A stretch of DNA of 64,000 nt from JAWRCU01 sp033542235. Its GTDB lineage: Bacteria > Pseudomonadota > Alphaproteobacteria > Rhizobiales > Rhizobiaceae. Position 1 is the stretch's first letter; each line of letters begins with the position of its first letter. The notes beneath the pieces were generated by a model. It was not told where the DNA came from and searched no databases. It worked only from the letters and a program-made list of their open reading frames with translations. A program made the translations under genes and the position numbers. The stretch spans positions 62,001 through 126,000 of the forward strand of contig NZ_JAWRCU010000005.1 in the NCBI RefSeq assembly GCF_033542235.1, given 5' to 3'. Below, one piece after another: positions 37,586-46,417 of the stretch.

Positions 37586-38324
37586 TAGCCTTATCCTTGG
37601 TTTTGGCTTTGTCGATCGCGACGCGCAAATACGCGGCACTATTGTCGATCTGAGCCCGCATCAGTGCCTTGGCGCCGGCTTCGTCGCGGGCCTCAATGCG
37701 GTTGTAGATATCGGCGTGCTCGGCATAGGCATCCTCGAGCGACTTGGTTGGCACGCGGCTGGTGATCTGAATGACTTCGGTGATCAGCCCGTAGAGGTTG
37801 TCGTAGAATACCGCGAGGATCTGATTGCCGGCCGAGTGCACGAGCGCCAGATGGAAGGCGGCGTCCGCGTCGACGAAACTCGAGAAGTCGCCTGAATTGC
37901 GCGCGGCACGCATGGCATCAAGGGCGACCCGCACGTCGTCGTTCATGGCGCCGCCGCCAGCGGTCAGAAGCTCGACGACCTCAGTTTCGATCATCCGGCG
38001 CACCGCCATCAGCTGCTCGAGATACTCGGAGTCGGTAGAGAAAAGCTGCCGGACGGTGACCGTTAGGGTACCGAGATATTGCGCGACATCGTCGCGAACG
38101 ACGGTTGTGCGTCCCCCATGCCGGCGCCGCACAAGGCCCTTGGTCTCCAGGATCTGCATGGCCTCGCGCACGGAGCGTGTCGAAACACCGTAGTCGCGGG
38201 CGATGTCCGCTTCCGATGGAAGCTGCTCGCCGACGCCCAGTGCGCCCGACAGGATACGGGACTCGAAGTCGCCGGCTACCGACACACGAAGCTTGTCGCG
38301 CTGCCGTGGAATAGTGGTCTTCAT
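37578..38324 (-). CDS. GntR-family transcriptional regulator (FadR/FCD type)
   Basis: A 248-residue regulator. The N-terminal winged helix-turn-helix has GEQLPSEADIARDYGVSTRSVREAMQILETKGLVRRR. The C-terminal all-alpha FCD ligand domain has the likely metal histidines in DADAAFHLALVHSAGN and AEHADIYNRIEARD. FCD regulators sense carboxylates such as organic and sugar acids. It is divergent from the importer operon, and a palindrome lies within the promoter there. The likely role is ligand-relieved repression of both transcripts; this is inferred. Confidence 0.92.
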   Translation of the reverse strand: MKTTIPRQRDKLRVSVAGDFESRILSGALGVGEQLPSEADIARDYGVSTRSVREAMQILETKGLVRRRHGGRTTVVRDDVAQYLGTLTVTVRQLFSTDSEYLEQLMAVRRMIETEVVELLTAGGGAMNDDVRVALDAMRAARNSGDFSSFVDADAAFHLALVHSAGNQILAVFYDNLYGLITEVIQITSRVPTKSLEDAYAEHADIYNRIEARDEAGAKALMRAQIDNSAAYLRVAIDKAKTKDKAND

Positions 38325-38429
38325 GACGTGGCATCCCCTCGTTGCCGAGACCAGCAGGCCGCATTTTCGCTGTCAATCCAAGCACCTCCGACGCTCGTCG
38401 GCAGTGCAAATTCATCGACGTGACAACGC

Positions 38430-38458
38430 TTGACTCCTACTTATGTCATAAGTCATAT
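38430..38458 (+). promoter_or_regulatory. Sigma70-like promoter of the ABC/aldolase operon
   Basis: TTGACT (38430-38435) and TCATAT (38453-38458) are separated by exactly 17 bases, close to -35/-10 consensus, about 155 bases upstream of the binding-protein ATG and in the divergent gap behind the GntR gene. The operator-like palindrome fills the spacer. Confidence 0.55.
38439..38453. promoter_or_regulatory. Operator-like palindrome between -35 and -10
   Basis: ACTTAT-gtc-ATAAGT is a perfect 6-base inverted repeat lying between the predicted -35 and -10 elements. The overlapping sequence GTCATAAGTCATATGTC repeats GTCATA. Short AT-rich palindromes of this size are typical binding sites of FadR/FCD GntR regulators, and the divergent GntR gene starts about 115 bases away. 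Confidence 0.5.
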
Positions 38459-38614
38459 GTCAAGAGCTGGATCGACGGGGTTGTGCACTGCTGGTTTCCA
38501 AGGCGCTTTGCTGCCCTTGGCCAGTCCGAGGGCAACAAGGGGTGCAGCAGTGGAGAATGAAGCGCCCAGGGGACCGGAACGGTCGCCGAGGACGCATTCG
38601 AAGGAGGAAAACCT

Positions 38615-39418
38615 ATGATCGGAAAATTGGTCCGCGGCGTGGCCGCCGCGGTGGCGGTTTCGGCCGTGCTTACCGGTGCCGCCATGGCGCAGACGATCGG
38701 CGACATTAGCGCCAAGGGCCGCATCGCCATTGGCGTGCTCACTGGCATCCCGCCCTATGACACCGTGGACGCCAACGGCAATACGGACGGCTTCCTCGTC
38801 GACCTCGCCCGCGAAGTCGCCAAGGCTCTCGAAGTCGAACTGGAGGTCGTGCCGGTGAACAATGCGTCGCGCGCCGCCGCTCTCGAATCCGGGCGCGTCG
38901 ACATGCTGATCGCCCACATGACGGCGACACCGGCCCGCGCCAAGACCTTTTTGATGACCAATCCGTATGGTGCCTACGACATGCGCTTCGTGGCAGCCAA
39001 GGACCTCAAGCTGACCACGCTCGACGATCTCAAGGGCAAGCGCGTGTCGGTGCCCAAGGGCTCGACTCAGGACATCGCTGTCTCGGGCTATGGCATCGAA
39101 GGTCTCGAGGTGGTGCGCTTCGACGACGATGCTCTGGCCATGCAGGCGCTGATCTCGGGCCAGGTGGACGCGACCGCCGCCGTAGCTGCTGTCGCGAACG
39201 ACGTGATCGCCAAGCAGAACCTCAGCAATCTGGAAGTTAAAACCGAGCTGCCGATCTTCACGTTGTACTGGTCCATGGCGGTGCGTCATGACGCCACCGA
39301 GCTCCATCAGTGGCTGAACAACTTCATCTACTACCAAGAGATCACCGGCAATCTCGGCAAGCTGCACGAGAAGTGGATCGGTACCCCGATCCCCGGCGGT
39401 AAACTGCCGACCTTCTGA
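38615..39418 (+). CDS. Polar-amino-acid-type ABC importer, periplasmic binding protein
   Basis: A 267-residue family 3 solute-binding protein with a signal peptide cleaved after AAMAQ (about residue 25). It shows family blocks IAIGVLTGIPPYDTVDANGN, GFLVDLAREVAKAL, RVDMLIAHMTATPARAKTF and LKGKRVSVPKGSTQD. A strong AAGGAGG at 38601-38607 precedes the ATG. It is the first gene of the importer-aldolase operon. The ligand is unknown; family members bind amino acids, opines or related acids. Confidence 0.92.
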   Translation: MIGKLVRGVAAAVAVSAVLTGAAMAQTIGDISAKGRIAIGVLTGIPPYDTVDANGNTDGFLVDLAREVAKALEVELEVVPVNNASRAAALESGRVDMLIAHMTATPARAKTFLMTNPYGAYDMRFVAAKDLKLTTLDDLKGKRVSVPKGSTQDIAVSGYGIEGLEVVRFDDDALAMQALISGQVDATAAVAAVANDVIAKQNLSNLEVKTELPIFTLYWSMAVRHDATELHQWLNNFIYYQEITGNLGKLHEKWIGTPIPGGKLPTF

Positions 39419-39503
39419 TCGCGCAGACTCTCTCGAGTGGCTGGACCGGCGCATTCATCTCTGCCGGCCCAGCAGGATCTGACGAAGATCTCGGAGACCA
39501 AGA

Positions 39504-40223
39504 TTGGCCTATGAAATGACCTTCGGGCCGGTGCTGAACCGGCTTCCCGAACTGCTCCACGGCGCCGTCGACACACTGGCGCTTTCGGGGCAGTCCATCG
39601 CCATCGGCCTTTCAATCGGACTCGCCGTGGCGCTCGTCCGCGTCAATGGCCCCCGCTGGGCCAAGCTGCTCGGCTCGATCTATGTAGAGGCGTTTCGCAA
39701 CACGCCACTGCTCGTCCAGCTCTTCCTTCTTTTCTTTGGCTTGCCTTATGCCGGGCTGCGGCTGAGTGCCAACCACGCAGCCGTGATCGCCGTCTCGGTA
39801 AACCTGGGGGCTTATTCCACCGAGATTTTCCGCGCCGGCCTCATGGCCGTTCCGAAGACGCAGATCGAGGCGGGCCTGGCACTCGGCCTGTCGCGCCTGC
39901 AGGTGATGCGCTACGTGGTGATCGTGCCAGCGCTGCGCGTCATCTACCCGGCGCTGACCGGCCAGCTGACGCTTACCGTTTTGGGCACATCGCTGGTCTC
40001 GGCGATATCGGCCACCGACCTGACGCTCGCCGGCTCGATGATTGAGTCGCAGACCTTCCGCAGCCTCGAAACCTTCCTGATCGTCGCCGCGCTCTACATC
40101 ACCATGGCCTTCGCGTTTCGGCTGCTCTATTGGGCGATCGGCCTATGGCTGTTTCACCGCCGCGTCCCTGCGGGCGATGCCTCCAAGAGCATGATGCTCG
40201 CTCCTGGAAAGGCGGAAGCATGA
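39504..40223 (+). CDS. ABC importer permease 1 (His/Glu/Gln/opine family)
   Basis: A 239-residue inner-membrane permease of the HisM/HisQ family with about five segments and the EAA-loop pattern EAGLALGLSRLQVMRYVVIVPALR. A motif EAFRNTPLLVQLFLLFFGLP is also typical. The start is likely TTG at 39504, with GGAGA six bases upstream; ATG 39516 is too distant from it. Its stop overlaps the second permease start (ATGA). Confidence 0.9.
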   Translation: MAYEMTFGPVLNRLPELLHGAVDTLALSGQSIAIGLSIGLAVALVRVNGPRWAKLLGSIYVEAFRNTPLLVQLFLLFFGLPYAGLRLSANHAAVIAVSVNLGAYSTEIFRAGLMAVPKTQIEAGLALGLSRLQVMRYVVIVPALRVIYPALTGQLTLTVLGTSLVSAISATDLTLAGSMIESQTFRSLETFLIVAALYITMAFAFRLLYWAIGLWLFHRRVPAGDASKSMMLAPGKAEA

Positions 40224-40879
40224 TCCAGTCTTTCGGTTGGCAAAGCGTCCAGTTCCTGCTGCAGGGCCTGTTGTGGACAGTGGGACTGTCGGTGATGACG
40301 TTCATCTCGGGCGGCATTTTCGGCCTGATTTTCGCAATTGGTCGCTCGCTCGGCCCGAGTTGGGTCAAGGCCACTATCGCCGGCTACATCCAGCTGGTGC
40401 AGGCTACGCCACTGCTCATCCTTCTGTTCCTGTTCTTTTACGGGCTCAGCTTCTTCGGCCTCTACTTCCCGCCCTTCGCGGCGGCGGCGATCGCGCTGAC
40501 CGTCTACGCCACGGCCTTCCTTGCCGATATCTGGCGCGGTTGTATCGAGGCGATTCCGCGCACGCAGTGGGAAGCGGCCGATGCCCTCGCACTGAGCGGC
40601 ATACAGAAGCTGCGCTACGTGATCCTGCCGCAGGCACTGCGCATCGCATCGGGACCGACGGTCGGCTTCATGGTGCAGATCGTGAAGAACACGTCTGTCA
40701 CAGCGCTCATCGGCTTTGTCGAACTGACGCGCGCCGGGCAGTTGCTGAACAACATGACTTTCCAACCCTTCCACGTCTTCCTGACGGTGGCCGCGATGTA
40801 CTTCCTCGTGTGCTTTCCGCTGTCGTGGTGGAGCGAGCAGCTCAAGGAGAAGAAAAGTGCCGGCCGCGTTGCGAATTGA
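40220..40879 (+). CDS. ABC importer permease 2 (His/Glu/Gln/opine family)
   Basis: A 219-residue second permease of the same family, with VQATPLLILLFLFFYGLSFFG and the EAA loop EAADALALSGIQKLRYVILPQ. It starts at ATG 40220, overlapping permease 1 by 4 bases; the longer upstream frame is not needed. Its 3' end overlaps the ATPase gene by 23 bases, so all transport genes are tightly coupled. Confidence 0.91.
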   Translation: MIQSFGWQSVQFLLQGLLWTVGLSVMTFISGGIFGLIFAIGRSLGPSWVKATIAGYIQLVQATPLLILLFLFFYGLSFFGLYFPPFAAAAIALTVYATAFLADIWRGCIEAIPRTQWEAADALALSGIQKLRYVILPQALRIASGPTVGFMVQIVKNTSVTALIGFVELTRAGQLLNNMTFQPFHVFLTVAAMYFLVCFPLSWWSEQLKEKKSAGRVAN

Positions 40880-41591
40880 AAACCTCAAGAAGTCCTATGG
40901 CGCGGTGCCGGTGCTCAAGGGCATCGACCTGAGCGTAGAGCAAGGCGACGTCGTGGCCGTCATCGGCCGTTCCGGCTCAGGCAAGAGCACCATGCTGCGC
41001 TGCATCAACGGGCTCGAGCACTTCGAGTCCGGCTCGATCGAAGTCGTCGGCCACAAGGTCAGTGCATCGACCGCTGCCCTGCGCGCTTTGCGCAAGGAAG
41101 TCGGCATGGTCTTCCAGAGCTACAACCTGTTTCCACATCTGAACGTGGCAGAGAACATCACCCTTGCCCCGCGGGTGGTGAAGAACCTGCCGCGCACCGA
41201 GATGGCCGGGCTGGTGCATGACGTGCTGAGCCGGGTTGGCTTGGCAGAAAAGGCGGGCGCCTATCCCGACGAGCTTTCCGGCGGCCAGCAGCAGCGTGTC
41301 GCCATTGCGCGCTCGCTCGCCATGAAGCCCAAGGTGATGCTGTTCGATGAGGTGACCTCGGCCCTCGACCCCGAACTTACCGGCGAAGTGCTCAAGACCA
41401 TTGCCGAGCTCGCCAAGGCCGGGATGACCATGGTTCTCGTGACGCACGAGATGGGATTTGCCCGCAAGGTCGCCAACCGCACGGTGTTCATGAACGAAGG
41501 CCGCATCTGGGAGGAAGGCCCCTCCGAAGAGCTGTTCACCAATCCGCGGACGCCGGAGCTCAGGAGCTTTGTCGCGCCCAACCTCAAATAG
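40857..41591 (+). CDS. ABC importer ATP-binding protein (amino-acid type)
   Basis: A 244-residue ATPase of the polar amino-acid uptake family. It has Walker A GRSGSGKST, Q-loop MVFQSYNLFPHLNV, signature ELSGGQQQRVAIARSLA, Walker B VMLFDEVTSALDPEL and the switch His in LVTHEMGFA. The GTG start lies inside the end of permease 2. It completes a four-gene importer. Confidence 0.95.
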   Translation: MPAALRIENLKKSYGAVPVLKGIDLSVEQGDVVAVIGRSGSGKSTMLRCINGLEHFESGSIEVVGHKVSASTAALRALRKEVGMVFQSYNLFPHLNVAENITLAPRVVKNLPRTEMAGLVHDVLSRVGLAEKAGAYPDELSGGQQQRVAIARSLAMKPKVMLFDEVTSALDPELTGEVLKTIAELAKAGMTMVLVTHEMGFARKVANRTVFMNEGRIWEEGPSEELFTNPRTPELRSFVAPNLK

Positions 41592-41620
41592 TCAAGCATC
41601 GCCAGATAGAGGAGCTTCAA

Positions 41621-42430
41621 TTGGCAGTACCCGAGAACCGCACACTCGTCGAAAAGATGAAACGCGGCCAATCCGTCTTCGGTTCGACTTTCTATTCCGG
41701 ATCGACCGTTCCGCTCGAGATCGCCGGTAATTGGGGGCTCGACTTCGCTTTCATCGACGCCGAGCACACTCCTACAAATGTCGATCGTGACATGGAAAAG
41801 CTCGTCATGGCCTCGCTGCTGTGCGGCATCGCGCCCCTGGTGCGCGTGCGCGGGGTCAACCAGTGGGACATTCGCAAGTCGCTCGAAATGGGCGCGACCG
41901 GCGTCATCATCCCTTACGTGAAGACGGCCGAAGAGGCGCGGGCCTGTGTCAGCGCGGCCAAATTCATGCCGATCGGCCGCCGCGGCGGTGATGCGGGTTG
42001 TCGAGCCGCCGGCTTCGCGGGTCCAGGCTTTCAGTGGTCCAAATACATGGAACACGAGAACGCAACCAAGTTGGTCATCCCGATGGCGGAGAGCTTCGAG
42101 TTCTTCGACAACATCGACGAGATCCTGGAGGTCGAGGGCATTGACGTGATCAATTTTGGCCCGGCTGATTACTCGATCTCGCGGCAGATCCCGATCGATT
42201 ATTCGATGAAGAATGCCGAGGTCGACGAGAAGCTCTCGGAGCTCATCGAGAAATGCCATGCACGCGGCATAAAGGTGATGGCTCCTTGCATCCCGCCCGT
42301 CGCGGAGAGCGTCACGGCGCTCCAGAAGAAGGGCGTCGACATGATCATCATGGGCAACGACGTGATGTTCCTCAACCAGGGCTACCAGCGAGTCCGCGAA
42401 GCCATCGACACCGCCGCCAAGAGCGCCTGA
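41621..42430 (+). CDS. HpcH/HpaI aldolase family protein
   Basis: A 269-residue class II pyruvate-type aldolase of the HpcH/HpaI family, which cleaves 4-hydroxy-2-oxo acids or related compounds. Family residues are present: DFAFIDAEHTPTN, PLVRVRGVNQWDIRKSLEMGA, GVIIPYVKTAEEA, GRRGGDAG, and the C-terminal INFGPADYSIS. The TTG start follows a GAGGAG-like site. It is downstream of the importer and upstream of the SDR gene. The imported compound, perhaps after oxidation by the SDR, is the likely substrate source. Confidence 0.9.
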   Translation: MAVPENRTLVEKMKRGQSVFGSTFYSGSTVPLEIAGNWGLDFAFIDAEHTPTNVDRDMEKLVMASLLCGIAPLVRVRGVNQWDIRKSLEMGATGVIIPYVKTAEEARACVSAAKFMPIGRRGGDAGCRAAGFAGPGFQWSKYMEHENATKLVIPMAESFEFFDNIDEILEVEGIDVINFGPADYSISRQIPIDYSMKNAEVDEKLSELIEKCHARGIKVMAPCIPPVAESVTALQKKGVDMIIMGNDVMFLNQGYQRVREAIDTAAKSA

Positions 42431-42454
42431 ATCAATCATTTTGGGAGTTATGAA

Positions 42455-43273
42455 ATGAAGGATCCCTTCAGCGTAGAAGGCCGCGTCGCGGTCGTGACCG
42501 GTGGGCTTGGCCAACTCGGCACGCAATTTTCCAAGTCGCTCGCCGAGGCGGGCGCCAAGGTCGCGATCTATTCGCGCCGACCGTTCAGCCGCGCGCAGGT
42601 TGAGGAGAAATTCCCCGGCCTCGCTGACAATATCCGCGTCTATGAGGCGAGCGTCACCGACAAGGCTCAGCTCGAAGCTGCGACGAACCAGCTGATCGCC
42701 GACTGGGGCGTGCCGCACATCCTGGTCAATAATGCCGGCATCGACTCCAAGCCGAGCGGCTCGGCCGAGCAGAACGCGCCATTCGAGGTCTATCCCCAGA
42801 AGTACTGGGACGAGATCATTGATACCAACCTCACCGGCGTAATGCTCACCAGCCAGGTGGTGGGCACCTACATGGCGAACGAGCAGCGAGGCTCGATCAT
42901 CAATGTCGGTTCGATCTATGGCGTGGTCTCGCCCAACCAGGCGCTCTACGCCTATCGCGAGAAGCGCGACGGCGTGCCCTTCGTCAAGGCCATTTCCTAC
43001 GCCGCCTCGAAGTCCGGCCTCGTGAACCTCACCCGTTACCTGGGGACCTATTGGGCTCCCAAGAAGGTGCGGGTGAACTTGATTTCGTTCGGGGGCGTGA
43101 AGACCGCGAACTTCGACAAGGAGTTTATCGACGCGTTCCTGCAGCGCGTTCCGATGAACCGGCAAGCGGAGATCGACGAATACAACGGCGTCATCCGCTT
43201 TCTCGCCTCGGACGCCTCGTCCTACATGACCGGCTCGAACGTCACCGTCGATGGCGGCTTTACTGCCTGGTAG
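42455..43273 (+). CDS. Short-chain dehydrogenase/reductase
   Basis: A 272-residue SDR. The nucleotide-binding loop reads VAVVTGGLGQLGTQF instead of the common TGxxxGIG, followed by LVNNAGID, the catalytic Ser in NVGSIYGV, and the YxxxK pair in SYAASKSGLVNL. The C-terminus SYMTGSNVTVDGGFTAW is typical of SDRs. It is the last gene of the ABC-aldolase operon, directly before a perfect hairpin. It probably oxidises a hydroxy acid or keto intermediate of the same pathway. Confidence 0.9.
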   Translation: MKDPFSVEGRVAVVTGGLGQLGTQFSKSLAEAGAKVAIYSRRPFSRAQVEEKFPGLADNIRVYEASVTDKAQLEAATNQLIADWGVPHILVNNAGIDSKPSGSAEQNAPFEVYPQKYWDEIIDTNLTGVMLTSQVVGTYMANEQRGSIINVGSIYGVVSPNQALYAYREKRDGVPFVKAISYAASKSGLVNLTRYLGTYWAPKKVRVNLISFGGVKTANFDKEFIDAFLQRVPMNRQAEIDEYNGVIRFLASDASSYMTGSNVTVDGGFTAW

Positions 43274-43295
43274 CAAGACCACATCGATCAGTAGG

Positions 43296-43320
43296 CCAGA
43301 GGCAGCGTTACTGCCTCTGG
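43296..43320 (+). terminator. Hairpin terminator of the ABC-aldolase-SDR operon
   Basis: CCAGAGGCAG-cgtta-CTGCCTCTGG is a perfect 10-base stem with a 5-base loop, 22 bases after the SDR stop. No clear T-tract follows, so termination may be inefficient or aided. It also sits between convergent genes. The rest of the gap to 43430 shows nothing. Confidence 0.7.
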
Positions 43321-43429
43321 ACGCCCCGTGTGTGCTTTCGCGTGTTGGAGGGAATGCGCGGCCAATATGCGCTCTCGCTCCAGAAGCAGCCGATGGCGAT
43401 TGGGTCGGACGCGCTGAACTGACTTCGAC

Positions 43430-44083
43430 CTAGATTCCTAGCGCCGCAGCGATCTTCGGACCGGCGTCGGGCCAATCCTTGGCGATCACGATTCCGTCCG
43501 GCAGCGGCGGCAAAAGTTTGCGCATCTCGGCATGTGCCATGACGTGGAACAGATGCGTGTCGGCCATCGAATCGCGCACCGAGACGAGGTTGAGCGGGAT
43601 ATCGTCGACGAAGGCGACGGGGCGAGGGTGCTCGCCTCGAAGTCGGCGAATTGCCGGGCCCTTTGCGGCTTCCGTGGTGATGAGAGGGTAGGGGAACCCG
43701 AGCGCATCGAGAAGGGCCCGTCGCGTTGACCTGTGGCGATGCGGCATCGCCGTCAGCATGACGATTTCGGCACCTCCGGCTAGCATTTCGACTGCCTCGC
43801 CTGCGCCGGTCGCCGCGATTTGCCAATCGGCCTGGGCCGCGAAGAAGCCGTCGAGCAGTGCAGCTACCCGGTCGTTGCCGACAACGGCGCCGGTCTCGAT
43901 CTCGGATATGTTGCCGTTGAGGCGAAACGCCATTGCATCGAACCGCAGCCCTTGCGAGCCGAGAAAGCCGATGAAGGGGCGCACGAATTCGAGCAGCACC
44001 TCATCGACGTCGAGCACGAGAAGCGGGCGGGTGTCACGCGAAAGCTCGGCGATCTGGCGTGCGGTTTCGGGATCTTCGCTCAT
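43430..44083 (-). CDS. HAD-like hydrolase domain protein
   Basis: A 217-residue protein with the HAD nucleophile motif LLVLDVDEVLLEF, motif II near VMLTAMPHRHRSTRRALL, and motif IV VAFVDDIPLN. It resembles a group of HAD-like proteins conserved in rhizobia; the substrate is unknown. Motif I has Asp-x-Asp, so phosphatase activity is plausible. It is 21 bases downstream of the DUF3572 gene on the same strand. Confidence 0.8.
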   Translation of the reverse strand: MSEDPETARQIAELSRDTRPLLVLDVDEVLLEFVRPFIGFLGSQGLRFDAMAFRLNGNISEIETGAVVGNDRVAALLDGFFAAQADWQIAATGAGEAVEMLAGGAEIVMLTAMPHRHRSTRRALLDALGFPYPLITTEAAKGPAIRRLRGEHPRPVAFVDDIPLNLVSVRDSMADTHLFHVMAHAEMRKLLPPLPDGIVIAKDWPDAGPKIAAALGI

Positions 44084-44104
44084 GATCTGCAGCTCTCTGC
44101 CGGC

Positions 44105-44404
44105 TCAGGTCGAGGCTTCGTAGCGGTCGTCGCCCTGCGGGAGGTTGCGCATCGCTTCGGCAACGGAGGCGGGATCTATCCCGGCGGTTTGGGCAAAGGC
44201 GATCAGCGTCGGCTCATGAGCGATGATGAATTGTAGCACGCCGGCCAGGAACCCCGGCTCGCGTGCTGCCAAGCGGATCGCCTCCGGCTCGATGCCGGTG
44301 ATCGACAGGAAGCGACCGAGCAGGGCGGGATCTGCCGCGACGAAACCAAGCGCGGCGACCGCTATTTCCTCTGCGCCCTCGCGCGTCTCACTTGGATTTA
44401 CCAT
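44105..44404 (-). CDS. DUF3572 family protein
   Basis: A 99-residue helical protein with EIAVAALGFVAADPALLGRFL and GFLAGVLQFIIAHEPTLIAFA, the pattern of DUF3572, a small alphaproteobacterial family of unknown function that commonly lies next to divK. It is divergent from divK, with 235 bases of shared upstream region. Confidence 0.88.
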   Translation of the reverse strand: MVNPSETREGAEEIAVAALGFVAADPALLGRFLSITGIEPEAIRLAAREPGFLAGVLQFIIAHEPTLIAFAQTAGIDPASVAEAMRNLPQGDDRYEAST

Positions 44405-44639
44405 GACCTTACCGAGATTTCAGTGTTACAATTCGTGTGGTTCATCAGTACCGCCTACTGCCCGCCGGCGAAAGCCGCGTCGGCGCGTGGCGCTGCGGGC
44501 ACCCGAATACGGAAAGCCCGCGTAAATCGATTACCGTTTCATAAATTAAGTTACGCTAGTATCTAGAACGGGATTCATGGGCGCAGGGCAGGCGTGAAGG
44601 CGTTACAACCCTGAACAGGTGCATGCCGGGCGGAAGAAA

Positions 44640-45011
44640 ATGCCGAAGAAAGTGATGATCGTCGAGGATAACGAGCTCAACATGAAGCTCTTCCGCGATC
44701 TCATCGAGGCGAGCGGTTACGAGACGGTGCGCACGCGCAACGGGCTCGAAGCGCTCGATCTTGCGCGTGCGCACCATCCGGACCTCATCCTGATGGACAT
44801 CCAGCTTCCCGAGGTGTCGGGGCTCGAAGTCACCAAATGGCTGAAGGAGGATGACGAACTCCACACTATCCCCGTCATCGCCGTCACTGCGTTTGCCATG
44901 AAGGGCGATGAGGAGCGCATCCGCCAAGGGGGCTGTGAGGCCTACATCTCCAAGCCGATCTCGGTCCCGCGCTTCATCGAGACCATCAAATCCTATCTCG
45001 GCGACGCCTGA
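44640..45011 (+). CDS. divK: Single-domain response regulator DivK
   Basis: A 123-residue receiver-only protein that controls CtrA activity in alphaproteobacteria through the DivJ, PleC and DivL kinases. The phosphoacceptor Asp53 lies in LILMDIQLPE. The acidic pair is in VEDNELN, and the conserved Thr (VIAVTAFAM) and Lys (YISKPIS) are present. The ATG is at 44640, 7 codons after an upstream in-frame ATG. It is followed 32 bases later by pleD. Confidence 0.96.
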   Translation: MPKKVMIVEDNELNMKLFRDLIEASGYETVRTRNGLEALDLARAHHPDLILMDIQLPEVSGLEVTKWLKEDDELHTIPVIAVTAFAMKGDEERIRQGGCEAYISKPISVPRFIETIKSYLGDA

Positions 45012-45043
45012 TGTAGACGAATGCCCCGGGGGAACAACAAGCC

Positions 45044-46417
45044 ATGACTGCCCGAATCCTCGTCGTCGACGACGTCCCGGCAAATGTGAAGCTGCTCGAA
45101 GTGCGGCTGCTTGCCGAGTATTTCGACGTTCTCACGGCAACGACCGGACCCGATGCGATCGAAGCCTGCGAGAACGGCAAGGTCGACGTGGTGCTTCTGG
45201 ACGTGATGATGCCCGGCATGGACGGCTTCGAGGTGTGTCGCCGGCTGAAAGCCGATCCCTCGACCTCGCACATTCCGGTGATAATGATCACGGCCCTCGA
45301 TCAGGTTTCGGACCGCGTGAAGGGACTTGAGGCCGGGGCCGACGATTTCCTTACCAAGCCTGTGAACGACCTGCAGTTGATGACGCGGGTGAAAAGCCTG
45401 GTACGGCTGAAAACCTTGACGGACGAGCTTCGCCTGCGCGCCGCGACGACTCGCAACATCGGCATCGAGGAGCTGTTGAGCCGTAAGCTTGCCGACGAGA
45501 AGACGCCGCCGCGGGTGCTCCTGATCGACGAGCGCGAGAGTTCTTATCAGCGAATCCAGAAGATGCTGCGACAGGTCGCTGAGCTCGACGTTTCGACGGA
45601 CCCGCATGCCGGCCTTTTTCAGGCGGCCGAGACACCCTATGAATGCGTCATCGTCTCGGCGGACTTCGCCAATCTCGATCCGCTTCGGCTTTGTTCGCAG
45701 ATGCGTTCACTTGATCGCACCCGATTCCTCCCGATCATCCTCGTCGTAAACCAGGGAGAGGACGATCGCGTTATCCGGGGGCTGGAACTCGGCATCAACG
45801 ACTTTCTGGTGCGTCCGATCGACCAGCAGGAACTGATTGCGAGGCTGCGCACGCAAGTCCGCCGCAAGCGCTACAACGACCAGCTTCGCGCGAGCGTGGC
45901 CGAAACCATCGAGATGGCCGTCACCGATGGGCTGACCGGGCTGCACAATCGGCGCTATCTCGACAGTCATCTGCAGACGCTGTTCGATCGCGCCGTCTCA
46001 CGCCGCCGCCCGCTCTCGGTGATGATCACCGACCTTGATCGTTTCAAGTCGATCAACGACGAGCACGGCCATGATGGCGGCGACGACGTGCTTCGCGAGT
46101 TCGCTCGCCGCCTGCGCAAGAACGTGCGCGGCATCGACCTTGCCTGCCGCTATGGTGGCGAGGAATTCGTCGTCGTCATGCCCGACACGGAGGCCCATAT
46201 TGCCGAGAAGGTGGCCGAGCGCATTCGTGCCGAGATCGAGAAGACGCCCTTTGCCGTCGGGAAGAATGGCGCGACGATCCAGGTGACGGTCAGCGTGGGC
46301 GTGTCGTCGGTCAAGCACGGGCCGGACTCGGTTTCAGAGCTGATGAAGCGGGCCGACGTAGCTCTCTATGAGGCCAAAACCGGCGGCCGTAACCGCGTCG
46401 TTGCGAAGGCGGCCTGA
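45044..46417 (+). CDS. pleD: Response regulator diguanylate cyclase PleD
   Basis: A 457-residue protein with two receiver domains and a GGDEF domain that makes cyclic di-GMP on phosphorylation. Receiver 1 carries the phosphoacceptor Asp53 in VVLLDVMMPG. Receiver 2 (about 150-280) is degenerate. The GGDEF domain has GGEEF (371-375) preceded at the canonical spacing by the I-site RGID. PleD drives polar differentiation and attachment. It is in a divK-pleD operon as in Caulobacter and rhizobia. Confidence 0.96.
   Translation: MTARILVVDDVPANVKLLEVRLLAEYFDVLTATTGPDAIEACENGKVDVVLLDVMMPGMDGFEVCRRLKADPSTSHIPVIMITALDQVSDRVKGLEAGADDFLTKPVNDLQLMTRVKSLVRLKTLTDELRLRAATTRNIGIEELLSRKLADEKTPPRVLLIDERESSYQRIQKMLRQVAELDVSTDPHAGLFQAAETPYECVIVSADFANLDPLRLCSQMRSLDRTRFLPIILVVNQGEDDRVIRGLELGINDFLVRPIDQQELIARLRTQVRRKRYNDQLRASVAETIEMAVTDGLTGLHNRRYLDSHLQTLFDRAVSRRRPLSVMITDLDRFKSINDEHGHDGGDDVLREFARRLRKNVRGIDLACRYGGEEFVVVMPDTEAHIAEKVAERIRAEIEKTPFAVGKNGATIQVTVSVGVSSVKHGPDSVSELMKRADVALYEAKTGGRNRVVAKAA

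Noticed and set aside
41261..43282. 673-codon minus-strand open frame opposite the ATPase, aldolase and SDR genes
   Set aside because: The plus strand carries three clear families with motifs over the same span. The antisense frame has no recognisable domain and reflects high-GC codon shadowing.
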